Positions 44,286 through 54,210 of a stretch of DNA of 64,000 nt are shown one piece after another. The position numbers and the translations under genes are program-made. The stretch comes from PCPOR2b sp965220385 (GTDB taxonomy: Bacteria > Poribacteria > WGA-4E > PCPOR2b). The number at the start of each line of letters is the position of its first letter. Positions within the stretch are counted from its first letter, which is position 1. A model generated the notes under the pieces. It had not been told where the DNA came from and made no database searches. It saw only the letters and a list, made by a program, of their open reading frames with translations. Location: positions 5,580,001 through 5,644,000 of the forward strand of contig OZ244825.1 of NCBI GenBank assembly GCA_965220385.1, in the 5' to 3' direction.

Positions 44286-44822
44286 ATGAATCAACTTACC
44301 AAAACTGATGTTCTCGGACGCCTTCAACAGGGCGAATCATTTATCGGTGAGGACTTGACGGGTATCGATCTGTCAGGTGCTTCCACTGATCTAACGGAAG
44401 CAAACTTCAACGCCGCAAATCTGTCCAATGCTAACTTTGAAAAGGCGACAATGAAAGGCGTTTTCCTCGTTGGGGCGAATTTAACCAACGCTAACTTTGA
44501 AGGGGCAGACCTTGAAGGCGCGTTTCTCAGTGGCGCGTTGCTCTCTGGTACAAATTTTCGTGGTGCAAATTTACGCAAAGCTGCAATCGGTGCTCCAGAT
44601 TGGATCGTTTCGGATGCGTTTGGCAGCCTAACAAGTTTTGAAAACTCCAACCTCGAAGATGCAACTTTCGGTGAAACCGTAATGAAAGGTGTAATCCTGT
44701 TTGGGGCTAACCTCAAGGGTGCCTATCTATACGAGGTTGATCTGTCAGAAGCTGTGTATAAAACTTCAGACCTCGAGGGGGCAGTTACCAAAAAGGCGTT
44801 TCAAGAATCAATTTGGGATTGA
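44286..44822 (+). CDS. Pentapeptide-repeat protein
   Basis: The 178-residue protein is built largely from A(N/D)LxX-type pentapeptide repeats (ANFNAANLSNANF, GANLTNANFEGADLEGAF), interrupted by a loop (GAPDWIVSDAFGSLT) and then resumed. Such proteins form a right-handed quadrilateral beta helix. No gyrase-protection feature can be proved. There is no signal peptide. CGGAGGT precedes ATG 44286. An AT-rich inverted repeat lies downstream at 44886-44908. Confidence 0.88.
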   Translation: MNQLTKTDVLGRLQQGESFIGEDLTGIDLSGASTDLTEANFNAANLSNANFEKATMKGVFLVGANLTNANFEGADLEGAFLSGALLSGTNFRGANLRKAAIGAPDWIVSDAFGSLTSFENSNLEDATFGETVMKGVILFGANLKGAYLYEVDLSEAVYKTSDLEGAVTKKAFQESIWD

Positions 44823-44885
44823 ACACCGAAAATTTTCCCAAAGGAGCATATACTATCACAACCTCCCGCACTGATGTCAACCCCT

Positions 44886-44908
44886 AAATCTAAATTAATG
44901 TTAGATTT
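44886..44908. terminator. AT-rich hairpin after the pentapeptide gene
   Basis: AAATCTAA and TTAGATTT pair around a 7-nt loop between two convergent genes. Low GC and no strong T-run make it a weak terminator candidate. Confidence 0.3.
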
Positions 44909-44979
44909 ATTTGACCATCATTGAGACGTTGTTTCTTCGATTCAGTTTAAAAATAATTTACAAAAACCTTTGACACGGT

Positions 44980-46791
44980 TCATCCTCGAAACTGCATCTG
45001 GCACAGTTTCTGGTATAAACCTCCATTTTTTAATAACTCTTGGTGCGTACCACCTTCAACAATCTGTCCATCGTCCAAGACAAGAATTTTATCCGCGTGG
45101 ACAACAGTCGAAAGGCGATGAGCGATAACGAAGGTTGTTCTACCTTTCATCAGGTTTTCAAGAGAAGCTTGGACAAGCACCTCCGACTGACTATCAAGTG
45201 CTGAAGTGGCTTCATCAAGCACAAGGATAGGAGGACCCTTCAGAATTGCTCGTGCTATCGAGAGGCGCTGCTGCTGACCGGTGGACAACTTGGTTCCAGA
45301 TTCACCAATCTGTGTTTCATATCCGTTGGGCATTTGAGTGATGAAATCATCTGCGTTTGCTTGTTTTGCAGCTTCAATCGCAGCCTCCCGCGTCGACGCT
45401 GGCGCACCGTACATTATGTTTTCCATCACTGTTGCATCGAATAGGACAGTATCTTGCGGTACAATGGCGATTTGACGTCGAAGGTCTTCTAACGCTATCT
45501 CAGGGGTAGGAATCCCGTCAATCAAAATCTCACCGGAATCTACCTCGTAGAAACGCGAGAGCAGATTCAGTAGCGTTGTTTTTCCGCCGCCACTCCGACC
45601 CACCAACGCAATAACTTCGCCCGGTTGAGCATGAAAGCTGATATGCTTGACCACCGGTTCACGATCATATCCAAAAGAGACATCCCGAAATTCAACCTCA
45701 CCGCGAACTGACCGGAGTTTCAACCGACTTTTGTGCTTGTAAGCCTCTTTCTCAAAATCAAGAACGTAGAAGATTCTGGCGGCGGAAGCGAGACTCTGCT
45801 GTAGAATGTTGTTAAAGAGTCCGATCGTTTTAATTGGCTTAAACGTTAAGCTAGCCAACCCAATGTACCAAATAAACCCACCAATCTCGAGTCGCCCTTG
45901 AATAACCTGCCAGCATCCAAACCCGAATACAATTGCAACACCGATCGCACTAATAAATTCCACAAGTGGGGGAAGCATCGCTGTGAGTCGTACACGGCGC
46001 ATAGCAGCGCGATATTGTCCTTGGTTTGTTTTGAAAAAGCGATTACGTTCTGCCTCCTCCGCAGTGAAACTCTTGATAATTTTAAGTCCAAAGAGGGTCT
46101 CTTTCAGTTGCGAGGAGATGTCCCCAGTCTGTTGCTGAATTTCTGAGCTGGCACTGCGAATACGCTGTCCAAAACGGTTAATCAGATGGGCAAGCAGTGG
46201 AAAAACGAGCAGCGCGAGTGCTGTCATCCTTAAATTTTGGAACAGCATGACTGAAACAAAGACCGGAATGCATACGGCTGCGCGAATAGTGTTTGCTGTT
46301 GATCCAACGGCATACTGTAATGTCCGAACATCGTCTGTGACGCGGGCCATCAAATCCCCCATCCGATGTACTTTCAGTACCCCCAAAGGTGCGAAGAGGA
46401 TTCTTTCGTATAACTCGTTCCGGATTCCGGTAATCAGTTGATACCCAACGCGTGCCATTAAGTAATCGTTGCAGTAAGTAAATCCTCCTTTAATCACGAC
46501 AAGTGTGAGTATACTTGCCAAGATCCAACCGATCAGTCTGAAGGCATCGCTCGCGTCTGTAATAGTAATTTTGATGCCATCAAGAACCGGCTCAAGATGG
46601 AAATATTGGACCTGGATCGGACCGTCGTCAAAACGCTGGGTTACAATTTGCGTAAGTGCCTCAACTGTATATCCGAAAATGTGAGTGTAGCCCGCTGCAC
46701 AGAGAGAAATCACAAGTGCACAAACCACCGCCAATACAACTGAACCGAGATGCGGCGATAAATACCTTGCGAAACGCGAGGATGTAGACAT
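44980..46791 (-). CDS. ABC exporter, MsbA-like (transmembrane plus ATPase)
   Basis: The 603-residue half-transporter has six transmembrane helices in the N-terminal half (to about 330) and an ATPase domain with Walker A (GRSGGGKTT), signature LSTGQQQRLSIARA, Walker B (ILVLDEAT) and an H-loop (IAHRLSTV). A long loop between TM1 and TM2 (TQRFDDGPIQVQYFHLEP) is unusual. It may flip lipid A or another lipid, which fits the outer membrane genes nearby. ATG 46791 is 3 bases past the methyltransferase stop, so the genes are translationally coupled. Confidence 0.9.
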   Translation of the reverse strand: MSTSSRFARYLSPHLGSVVLAVVCALVISLCAAGYTHIFGYTVEALTQIVTQRFDDGPIQVQYFHLEPVLDGIKITITDASDAFRLIGWILASILTLVVIKGGFTYCNDYLMARVGYQLITGIRNELYERILFAPLGVLKVHRMGDLMARVTDDVRTLQYAVGSTANTIRAAVCIPVFVSVMLFQNLRMTALALLVFPLLAHLINRFGQRIRSASSEIQQQTGDISSQLKETLFGLKIIKSFTAEEAERNRFFKTNQGQYRAAMRRVRLTAMLPPLVEFISAIGVAIVFGFGCWQVIQGRLEIGGFIWYIGLASLTFKPIKTIGLFNNILQQSLASAARIFYVLDFEKEAYKHKSRLKLRSVRGEVEFRDVSFGYDREPVVKHISFHAQPGEVIALVGRSGGGKTTLLNLLSRFYEVDSGEILIDGIPTPEIALEDLRRQIAIVPQDTVLFDATVMENIMYGAPASTREAAIEAAKQANADDFITQMPNGYETQIGESGTKLSTGQQQRLSIARAILKGPPILVLDEATSALDSQSEVLVQASLENLMKGRTTFVIAHRLSTVVHADKILVLDDGQIVEGGTHQELLKNGGLYQKLCQMQFRG

Positions 46792-46793
46792 TA

Positions 46794-47513
46794 TTAGCAC
46801 TTTTCCGCAATTGTTATGAGCCGCCTCGAATCTGTCACAAACGGGCTACAGTCAAAGTCGCCGTACATCGCACGCACCTTCAAGCCTACTGACGCTAACA
46901 TTCGTTCCAATTCGGTTGGAAAGTAGAACCGAATACGATTGACCGACTCCTGAGCTGCACCGGTCGAGAGGTCTACTACTGTTCGATAGTCGGACAGCCG
47001 TCCCGATGCCGGATCGTATTCGACCTCAGCGAGCGCTAACAGCGATTCGGACATCCACCACCAGTTGCGCGCTTGATCCAATTGAAGCACCGCATAAGGA
47101 TTCCAGTGCTCCAACAAAAATTTTCCGTTCGGCTTGAGAGCTGCCGCGATCGCTGCTATAACCGTTTGATTATCTCTATCTTCAAAGAAACCGAAACTGG
47201 TAAAGAGATTAATGACGGCATCACAGGTCGGCTTTAAAGGGATATGGCGTGTGTCACCTTCAATGAGATGCATGTGGCTCTGGCTTAAAGCCCCGTTTTT
47301 CTGTGCCTCCGTTAAGAGAAAACGGGAGCTATCTAACCCAACAACTTTGAGCCCCTTGTCTGCCAAAAGTTGACCATGCCGTCCCTGACCACAGCAGAGA
47401 TCTAAAACAGTTGCTCCTTCCAGAAGTTCAAGTGATTGACAAATAAATTCAACCTCTTCTGCTGTTTCTGCCGCCGGAGGGAGTTCGGAAAGGAGATAGG
47501 TCTGATCCCACAT
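46794..47513 (-). CDS. Class I SAM-dependent methyltransferase
   Basis: The 239-residue protein has motif I (VLDLCCGQGRHG), the acidic motif II (VVGLDSS), motif III (IEGDTRHIPL) and an aromatic patch (NWWWMSESLLALAEVEYD). The substrate is not identifiable. It lies between the Clp1-like kinase gene (6 bp upstream) and the ABC exporter (ATG 3 bp downstream). A Trm112-like zinc protein lies upstream on the same strand; Trm112 activates methyltransferases in archaea and eukaryotes. Confidence 0.85.
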   Translation of the reverse strand: MWDQTYLLSELPPAAETAEEVEFICQSLELLEGATVLDLCCGQGRHGQLLADKGLKVVGLDSSRFLLTEAQKNGALSQSHMHLIEGDTRHIPLKPTCDAVINLFTSFGFFEDRDNQTVIAAIAAALKPNGKFLLEHWNPYAVLQLDQARNWWWMSESLLALAEVEYDPASGRLSDYRTVVDLSTGAAQESVNRIRFYFPTELERMLASVGLKVRAMYGDFDCSPFVTDSRRLITIAEKC

Positions 47514-47519
47514 TGTACA

Positions 47520-48593
47520 TCACATTCTATACCGCCCAAACTGGATGGTCTTTGTCTTCGTCGCTGTTCCTACCTTGCACTGTATCTTCAACTGCTTGGT
47601 ATCGAAGTCCACAGCGTCGATTAATCCAATTGAAATCATCATACCTGATGTATCAAGTAGCCCGACCAAGCAACGTTCAAAATATTGGGGCGTTTCAGTA
47701 ACCAAGTTCTTCAAACTTAAATGATTTTTGAGTCGTGCATGGGTTAAACTTGGCAGTCTATCTGGTGTAACTAGCGTCAGTGATCGATGCCCCCATTCCG
47801 CGTGAAAAACACGGTCATCAATAAAGTTAGAGAGCATTTCTTGTTCTTTAAGATTTGCCTGTCGCCCATTGAAGAATGGGGTTCTTTGCCCGCGAATTTG
47901 ATCAAAAGGCAGTATTTCCTGAACGCAATCTGAAAAGTAGCGTGCGAAGCTCAACTCACGATACTTCCGACGAAATTCATCGCTTTTGGACGTAACGCTC
48001 CTATGCGGCAAAAGACGATGTATCTGTATTGTATCGTTGCCTTCAAAGGGGGTAATAATGGTGTCCAACTCGCGTGATCGATGAAGGCAAATCAGATGCG
48101 TTGGCTTGATCAGCTCGATTTTATGCTGTTTGAGAATGACCGCAGTGTCTCCTTCTATGTAGCCTGTTGTATCAACCACAATAAAATCGATGCCCGTTTT
48201 CAAGGCAGCATCAACCATTAGGCGCGTTCCTGCGACACATTGCAGCAGGTGCCGTTCTGGTGAAGCCCAGCCAACGAAGTAAAGTGCATCGGGTTCGCCA
48301 TCAATCTCTGCAAGTTCCGCGAACGGAATGCTCGGAACGGCACTTCCCATCGAATCGTCTGGTGCAAAGACCTTCAGTCCAATTGTAGTCGGCGGTCCAA
48401 TCTGCGATTGTCCCACATCTGCATCAACAAAGCCAACTCTCAGTCCGCTTGTCACACCTCGTTCAATAAGAAATCGGCAGAATGTTGATTTTCCCACATC
48501 CGTTGCACCAATAACCAATATAATCTGTTGAGGTTGCACCACCTTTCGAGCAAGGTGATCCCAATCACGATTCGGTTGGTAGAGATCTGCCAT
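47520..48593 (-). CDS. Clp1/Grc3-like polynucleotide 5'-hydroxyl kinase
   Basis: The 357-residue P-loop protein has Walker A GATDVGKSTF, a lid-type segment and Walker-B region VDADVGQSQIGPP, which is diagnostic of the Clp1/NOL9/Grc3 family (PF16575-type). Family members phosphorylate the 5'-OH of RNA, using ATP or GTP. A C-terminal domain (about 250-357) has GLLDTSGMMISIGLIDAVDF and KTIQFGRYRM. It lies between SppA and the methyltransferase genes. It probably acts in RNA repair or processing; bacterial function is poorly known. Confidence 0.82.
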   Translation of the reverse strand: MADLYQPNRDWDHLARKVVQPQQIILVIGATDVGKSTFCRFLIERGVTSGLRVGFVDADVGQSQIGPPTTIGLKVFAPDDSMGSAVPSIPFAELAEIDGEPDALYFVGWASPERHLLQCVAGTRLMVDAALKTGIDFIVVDTTGYIEGDTAVILKQHKIELIKPTHLICLHRSRELDTIITPFEGNDTIQIHRLLPHRSVTSKSDEFRRKYRELSFARYFSDCVQEILPFDQIRGQRTPFFNGRQANLKEQEMLSNFIDDRVFHAEWGHRSLTLVTPDRLPSLTHARLKNHLSLKNLVTETPQYFERCLVGLLDTSGMMISIGLIDAVDFDTKQLKIQCKVGTATKTKTIQFGRYRM

Positions 48594-48632
48594 TTACTTT
48601 ATACAGCCATTGAGTATTAATCCACAACAATT

Positions 48633-49499
48633 TCACTGGATATGAAGTTCATACCGGAAAGTGACACCGGCGCTATCAAGCAATTTATCTAAATTTTCTT
48701 TTCCTGTAGCACCTAACATCCTCTCAAGCATAGAGGGTTTGCGCTTTGTACGAACTACTTTCGGCTTCCCCGAAATACCACCAAGCTCTCCAGCGCGGTC
48801 AATCGCATCAGCCAAATTACCAAGCTGGTCCACCAACTTATGCTCCAATGCTTGCTGTCCCGAAAAGATCCGCCCATCGGCGAGTGCGACCACATCCTCA
48901 CGCGTCAAATGTTCCTGACGACCCTCAAAGACGGCATCAATGAACTGATTATGAACATCATCGAGTGTTGCTTGCAGAAGTGCACGTTCTTCGTCCGTCA
49001 AATCACGCAGAGGTGAACCTGTATCCTTGAACTTACCACTTTTTACAACCTGTTGTTCTAAGCCAATCTTTTCGTAGAGCCCCTTTAGCTTGGTAAACTG
49101 CATAATTACCCCAATGCTACCTGTTAAGGTGCCGGGATTTGCAAGAATTTCGTCAGCAATGGCAGCGATATAATATCCACCGGACGCAGCGGTGCTACTC
49201 ATCGAGGCGACAATCGGTTTTTCCAATTTTTTTAATTCGCTGTGGATTTCTTGAACGGGAGCGACACTACCGCCGGGCGAATTAATACGCAAAACAATTG
49301 CCTTGACTCCCTGATCATCGCGATATTGGTGGATCTGATCAATAATTGTTTCTGTGCGCGAAATAGTGCCGGTGACATCAATGACCGCAACCTTGTCCCC
49401 AATGGGCGCACTCTGCACCAAGGTCCGAGCAATTAACACAAAGAATAGCAAACCGATACCAACAATCGAAATGAGGAGTAGTTTTTTTTTGCGCGTCAT
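48633..49499 (-). CDS. sppA: Signal peptide peptidase SppA, short form
   Basis: The 288-residue membrane-anchored serine protease has an N-terminal transmembrane segment (LLLISIVGIGLLFFVLIA). The nucleophile lies in SMSSTAASGGYYIAA and the base lysine in VVKSGKFKDTGSPLRDLTDEE. It is the short form as in Bacillus, with one catalytic domain. It degrades cleaved signal peptides in the membrane. The start is unclear; ATG 49499 gives the usual anchor, and an in-frame TTG at 49544 exists. Confidence 0.85.
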   Translation of the reverse strand: MTRKKKLLLISIVGIGLLFFVLIARTLVQSAPIGDKVAVIDVTGTISRTETIIDQIHQYRDDQGVKAIVLRINSPGGSVAPVQEIHSELKKLEKPIVASMSSTAASGGYYIAAIADEILANPGTLTGSIGVIMQFTKLKGLYEKIGLEQQVVKSGKFKDTGSPLRDLTDEERALLQATLDDVHNQFIDAVFEGRQEHLTREDVVALADGRIFSGQQALEHKLVDQLGNLADAIDRAGELGGISGKPKVVRTKRKPSMLERMLGATGKENLDKLLDSAGVTFRYELHIQ

Positions 49500-49555
49500 A
49501 AGTTGTCTGCTAAATTTCCCATCCTGTTTCTTGGCTGCATACAATTAACCAAGCA

Positions 49556-49753
49556 TTACGTTTCATCTGCCGGCATCTCTGCTTCACCGATTAGCATAAC
49601 CGGAATTCCATCACGGATTGGGTAACGCCGCCTGCATTGGCCAATACAAATCAGCTTCTGATTTTCCTGATTATACTCAATATCGCCCTTGCAAGCTGGA
49701 CATGCGAGGATTTCAAGTAATTCATTGCTAATTGCTTGTGCTTGTGTGCTCAA
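49556..49753 (-). CDS. Trm112-like zinc-ribbon protein
   Basis: The 65-residue protein of the Trm112/YcaR family shows LLEILACPACKGDIEY, a further Cys (CIGQCRRRYPIRDGIPVML) and the conserved RDGIPVML end. Four cysteines bind zinc. It is TTG-initiated with GAGGGG upstream. SecA ends 28 bp upstream and SppA begins downstream. In archaea and eukaryotes it is a hub for methyltransferases; a methyltransferase gene is in the same run. Confidence 0.85.
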   Translation of the reverse strand: MSTQAQAISNELLEILACPACKGDIEYNQENQKLICIGQCRRRYPIRDGIPVMLIGEAEMPADET

Positions 49754-49781
49754 GGAAACCCCTCATCATACGCTTTTCGCT

Positions 49782-52706
49782 CTACTGGCCATGACACCTT
49801 TTGTATTTTTTGCCGCTTCCGCAGGGACAAGGAGCATTGCGACCAACCTTTGGAACTTCGCCACTCGCTTGACGAGAAGCGAATTCAGCAGAATCGCTCG
49901 CTGATTGTCCATCAAGGGTTCCCGCAATGGCGCCGTGCGTGTTCATGGCATTTGCTCGACGGGAAGCGCGCCGCGGTCGATCGCTTTGGAGGGAGGTCGT
50001 TTCAATGTGCGCTTTGAAGATATATTCGCTGACCTCCTCTTCGATTCGTTGGTGCATCGCTTCAAAAATGCTGAACGCTTCATTCTTGAAAACAACAATG
50101 GGATCTTTGCCAGCGTAACCGCGCAGATAAATTCCCTCTTCGATGTAGTCAATATTGTACAGGTGATCTTTCCAGTGGTGGTCGATGCGGTCGAGCAGTA
50201 TGAGTCGTTCAAGCGTACGCATCAGCTCTGTCCCCATTTCGGCTTCACGCTGTTCATAAAGCCGGTGCAGTGATTTGAGGAGGTAGTCCCGCAGCTCGGA
50301 TTGCTCCATGTTCAACGGCTGCTGTAAATCTGTCGCATCGATCGTGAAGGTATTCGTCAACCAAGTCTTGAAGCCTTCAATAGTACCATCATAGATATTT
50401 AGATCGTCTCCCTCTTTTTTAATGACATATGTGCTTTGATCCTCATCATCGGAGACTAACCATTCGCTGCCCTTTTTAGACGTTGAGACGGTGACATCTT
50501 CGGACAGGGCAAGCCCGTTGGTTCTAAGTTCTTGCAACAAATCCACTGGAATTGATTCACTACTGTCTAACTGATTTTGGAATTCTGGACGAATTCTGGA
50601 AAGTCGTGCGTCATTGATATGTTCGGGCAGATGTTCCTCAAAGTAATCATCCAGAACATTCTCGATCATTTCCCAAATTGTTCCTCTGAGATCTTCCCCT
50701 TTCAAAATACTATCGCGCAAACTATAGATGCTTTGACGTTGTGAATTCATCACGTCGTCAAACTTGAGCCGATTCTTTCGCATTTCAAAAAAGACCTGCT
50801 CAACCCGCTTTTGTGCTTTTTCGATTGCGTTGGTTACGGCTTTGTGTTCAATCGGTATATCTTCTTCCATGCCCAACCGATCCATGATGCCAGACAAGCG
50901 TTCAGATCCGAACTTCCGCATCAGGTCATCTTGAAGCGAGAGGTAGAAGCGAGAGGATCCCGGATCGCCTTGACGGCCCGCACGACCACGCAGCTGATTA
51001 TCGATCCGACGTGCTTCATGCCGCTCCGTAGCAATAATATGTAAGCCGCCAGCCTTTAATACCTGTTCCCGATTTGGAGCGCAAATAGTCTCAGCTTCAG
51101 CGAGAGCCTCCTGCCAATCTGCCGATTCCTCGTCAACAGCGGACAGATCTATTTTCTTCTTCCTAAGAATTTCCCTCGCCAGTCCCTCTGGATTGCCACC
51201 GAGCAAAATGTCCACACCACGTCCCGCCATATTCGTTGCAATTGTTACATTGCCGGGTACACCCGCTTGGGCAATGATTGTCGCTTCATGGGCGTGCTCT
51301 TTGGCGTTCAGCACTTGATGTTTGATATCACGCCGTTTCTTGCGGAGCAGTTGACTCAGTTTTTCAGAATTCTCGATTGAAATAGTACCGACAAGCACGG
51401 GGCGTCCCTGCTCATGCTGCTCGATAATGTCGTCCAAGACCGCCCGGTATTTTGCGTCTTCTGTTTTATATATTACGTCCGGGTGATCTATCCGAACCAT
51501 CGGTTCGTTCGTGGGGACTACGACGACATCCAATCCGTAAACGTGTGCAAATTCGGCAGCTTCAGTCTCGGCTGTACCGGTCATGCCTGCTAATTTCTCG
51601 TACATCCGGAAATAGTTCTGATAAGTAATTGACGCGCCGGTTTGGTTTTCCTGCTTAATCTGCACCCGCTCTTTCGCTTCGAGAGCTTGATGAAGACCTT
51701 CGTTAAACCGTCTGCCCTCCTGCAGTCGCCCAGTAAATTCATCAACGATGATGACTTCGCCGCCTTGCACGACATAGTCTACGTCACGTTTGTAGAGGAC
51801 GTGTGCAATCAGAGCTTGGTTGACGTGATGCACTATGTTCATGCTTTCATGACCGTAGAGATCTTCCACCCCTAAAAGACGTTCAATTTCCTCTACACCC
51901 TCTTCAGTGAGGGCGACGGTGCCGCGTTTGCTACTTTTTTCATCGCGCTCATAATGTCTTTCACTTTGTAGTCGTCGCACCGCAGCGTCAATTTTTTTAT
52001 AGAGTTCGACCGGTTCCCCTTGGGGTTCTGCGATAATTAGCGGGGTGCGCGCTTCATCGATTAGGATGCTATCGACTTCATCAACGATGGCATAATGGTG
52101 ACCACGTTGTGCCTTCTCCTCAAGCATCTGTCCCTTATTGTCCCATAGATAGTCGAAGCCGAATTCGCTGTGCACACCGTAAGTAATGTCTGATTTATAT
52201 CCCAATGCCTTCAAATTATGTGGCAATCCACTGTAAGTCAACCCTACACTCAGTCCGAGAAAGGTATAGATCTTCCCCATCCATTCCGCATCGCGTTTAG
52301 CAAGATAATCATTGACAGTCACGACGTGGACACCCTTGCCTGCCAGAGCGTTTAAATAAACGGCGAGCGTTGAAGTTAGCGTCTTCCCCTCGCCCGTTTT
52401 CATTTCGGCGATTTTGCCTTGATGAAACACGATCCCGCCCATAAGTTGAACATCATAGTGGCGCTGATTCAAAGTTCGTACACCGGTTTCGCGCACAACG
52501 GCGAACGCTTCGGGCAGAAGATCGTCGAGGGATTCACCAGCGTCCAACCTTTCTCGGAAATGTGGCGTTTTTGATTGGAGGGCAGCATCGGATAGTTGCT
52601 GCATCTCCGGCTCCAGTTGATTAATCTTATCCACGATTGGTTGGAGTAACTTCGTATCCCGATCTTGTTTACTGCCGAAAACCTTGGTTAAAACTTTTTG
52701 AAGCAT
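49782..52706 (-). CDS. secA: Preprotein translocase ATPase SecA
   Basis: The 974-residue protein shows Walker A (MKTGEGKTLT), DEVDSILIDEARTPLI, the GRAGRQGDPGSSRFYLSL region and the C-terminal zinc motif NAPCPCGSGKKYKRCHG. Length and domains are complete for SecA (about 900). It powers export through SecYEG, consistent with the many signal-peptide proteins in this window. ATG 52706 has a weak purine-rich leader. It is followed by Trm112 and SppA genes. Confidence 0.96.
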   Translation of the reverse strand: MLQKVLTKVFGSKQDRDTKLLQPIVDKINQLEPEMQQLSDAALQSKTPHFRERLDAGESLDDLLPEAFAVVRETGVRTLNQRHYDVQLMGGIVFHQGKIAEMKTGEGKTLTSTLAVYLNALAGKGVHVVTVNDYLAKRDAEWMGKIYTFLGLSVGLTYSGLPHNLKALGYKSDITYGVHSEFGFDYLWDNKGQMLEEKAQRGHHYAIVDEVDSILIDEARTPLIIAEPQGEPVELYKKIDAAVRRLQSERHYERDEKSSKRGTVALTEEGVEEIERLLGVEDLYGHESMNIVHHVNQALIAHVLYKRDVDYVVQGGEVIIVDEFTGRLQEGRRFNEGLHQALEAKERVQIKQENQTGASITYQNYFRMYEKLAGMTGTAETEAAEFAHVYGLDVVVVPTNEPMVRIDHPDVIYKTEDAKYRAVLDDIIEQHEQGRPVLVGTISIENSEKLSQLLRKKRRDIKHQVLNAKEHAHEATIIAQAGVPGNVTIATNMAGRGVDILLGGNPEGLAREILRKKKIDLSAVDEESADWQEALAEAETICAPNREQVLKAGGLHIIATERHEARRIDNQLRGRAGRQGDPGSSRFYLSLQDDLMRKFGSERLSGIMDRLGMEEDIPIEHKAVTNAIEKAQKRVEQVFFEMRKNRLKFDDVMNSQRQSIYSLRDSILKGEDLRGTIWEMIENVLDDYFEEHLPEHINDARLSRIRPEFQNQLDSSESIPVDLLQELRTNGLALSEDVTVSTSKKGSEWLVSDDEDQSTYVIKKEGDDLNIYDGTIEGFKTWLTNTFTIDATDLQQPLNMEQSELRDYLLKSLHRLYEQREAEMGTELMRTLERLILLDRIDHHWKDHLYNIDYIEEGIYLRGYAGKDPIVVFKNEAFSIFEAMHQRIEEEVSEYIFKAHIETTSLQSDRPRRASRRANAMNTHGAIAGTLDGQSASDSAEFASRQASGEVPKVGRNAPCPCGSGKKYKRCHGQ

Positions 52707-52795
52707 GAAACATCATCACCCTTTACAGTTTAGAAAAGTTCCAAATTGTCTAATTCTATTCAAGTTTGACGTTTAGCACACGATTTAGTTACATC

Positions 52796-53971
52796 TCACT
52801 GAACTTTTTCTTCAGTCTCGATTCCATTGGGATTCACAGGTGTCTCAGAAGGTGGTGCTTCCGGGGCAACAGAGTCTAAAACCTCTGTTTCCTCCTCAAC
52901 CTCTAATAAATTCATCCCGTCAACTCGTCTCCTCAGTATCGTATAGATGAGGGTATTACCAGCCGAAGCAATTGAAAATAGGTAGGCGATAACCAAACCT
53001 ACGATAAATAGTAGGGACAACGTCATAAAAATCGCGGCGACATTAAGCGTGATTGGCAAATTAGCCGCTTCAGAACCAATATCAAATATTCCGAAGTGTT
53101 CCATGTATGGTAACGCATTAAGTTTCTCAATCGAGCCACCGAGCCACCGGTCCGTCTGCCACATAATATGCTGTAGGTCCGTAGGGATCAGAAAGTAGAT
53201 CGGCTGCATTGCTAAGGCAAATCCTGCCAAACAAAAAATCCCCCAAATCGGGATACAGATTGCCTTCACGCCAACTAAGAAAATCTCGTAAATCAAAACC
53301 CTCCACGGTTGATTCCAAAGCATCGCAAGGTGTTGATACGCTGTTTCAAAAGCATCCGAGCCCGCAGCGCCAACCACAGAGGGAGCGAAAAATAGACTTA
53401 TCCCCAAACCAACAAGGAGATAAGCCATCAGCAGTCCCAAAAAGAACGCAAAAGGGGTCAAGACCGATGCGAACATCAGGATAACACTGCCCACCATCGG
53501 AATTTTTCCCAATAGACCAACGCAAATCGGTATTAAAGCCAAAAGTACGAGAATGGCAATCAAACCCAGAAGTGTCCCGAAAACCGCTTTCCAGTGTTCC
53601 CGCACGAACCTCCAAGATGCTGTTATAGAAAAAAAGTGATCGCCCCGCAGATCCTCTATTGTAATTTTCGATACCATTGTGCTCGCCAAAAAAAAGAATA
53701 CGAACAGGAGGAATGTGCCGAGCCACATTGCACCGATGGTTATGTCCTCAAAAGCGTAGTCGACGAGAGGACAAACGGGCAGGAACCCATAGGTATCCCA
53801 AAATTGCTTGACTCCACTCTCACTTGCGATGAATAAGCTCGCGTATACCAATATTTCGTAGATGAGATAAGCGAGACCAAGCCCGAAAAGATGAATTGTA
53901 ATCTTCTTTGGGTTGAACCCGTAACGTCCGGCTCGGAAGATATCTCGAAAATCAAAATGCAATTCAGCCAT
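52796..53971 (-). CDS. Polytopic membrane protein of unknown function
   Basis: The 391-residue protein has about six to seven transmembrane segments (for example LGLAYLIYEILVYASLFIA, TFLLFVFFFLAST, LIAILVLLALIPICVGLL) and a C-terminal acidic tail (LEVEEETEVLDS). I do not recognise a family. The N-terminus MAELHFDFRDIFRAGRYGFNPKK resembles no known domain. It lies upstream of secA with a 90-bp gap, so it could be part of the same transcript. Confidence 0.8.
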   Translation of the reverse strand: MAELHFDFRDIFRAGRYGFNPKKITIHLFGLGLAYLIYEILVYASLFIASESGVKQFWDTYGFLPVCPLVDYAFEDITIGAMWLGTFLLFVFFFLASTMVSKITIEDLRGDHFFSITASWRFVREHWKAVFGTLLGLIAILVLLALIPICVGLLGKIPMVGSVILMFASVLTPFAFFLGLLMAYLLVGLGISLFFAPSVVGAAGSDAFETAYQHLAMLWNQPWRVLIYEIFLVGVKAICIPIWGIFCLAGFALAMQPIYFLIPTDLQHIMWQTDRWLGGSIEKLNALPYMEHFGIFDIGSEAANLPITLNVAAIFMTLSLLFIVGLVIAYLFSIASAGNTLIYTILRRRVDGMNLLEVEEETEVLDSVAPEAPPSETPVNPNGIETEEKVQ

Positions 53972-54132
53972 TTTTTATCCAGTTGTTCAGTTGTTGGATA
54001 ATTTTCCAACACACGGTGCCAGCCAACTGTGCATCAGACCCTAACTGTCTAAAACTCCGTATGTATGGTGCATCAACATATAATACATCAACTACGATCT
54101 TCTGTCAACACCAGAGATCCTGGAATTTTTGC

Positions 54133-54161
54133 TTGACTTTACGCCGAAATCTCAATACAAT
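54133..54161 (+). promoter_or_regulatory. Promoter of the pterin carbinolamine dehydratase gene
   Basis: -35 TTGACT, 17 bp, -10 TACAAT; the leader is about 45 nt. Confidence 0.6.
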
Positions 54162-54210
54162 GTGATCGGGATGCAAGGGTTAAAACAACTCACTTTTAGG
54201 AGACCGTGAA

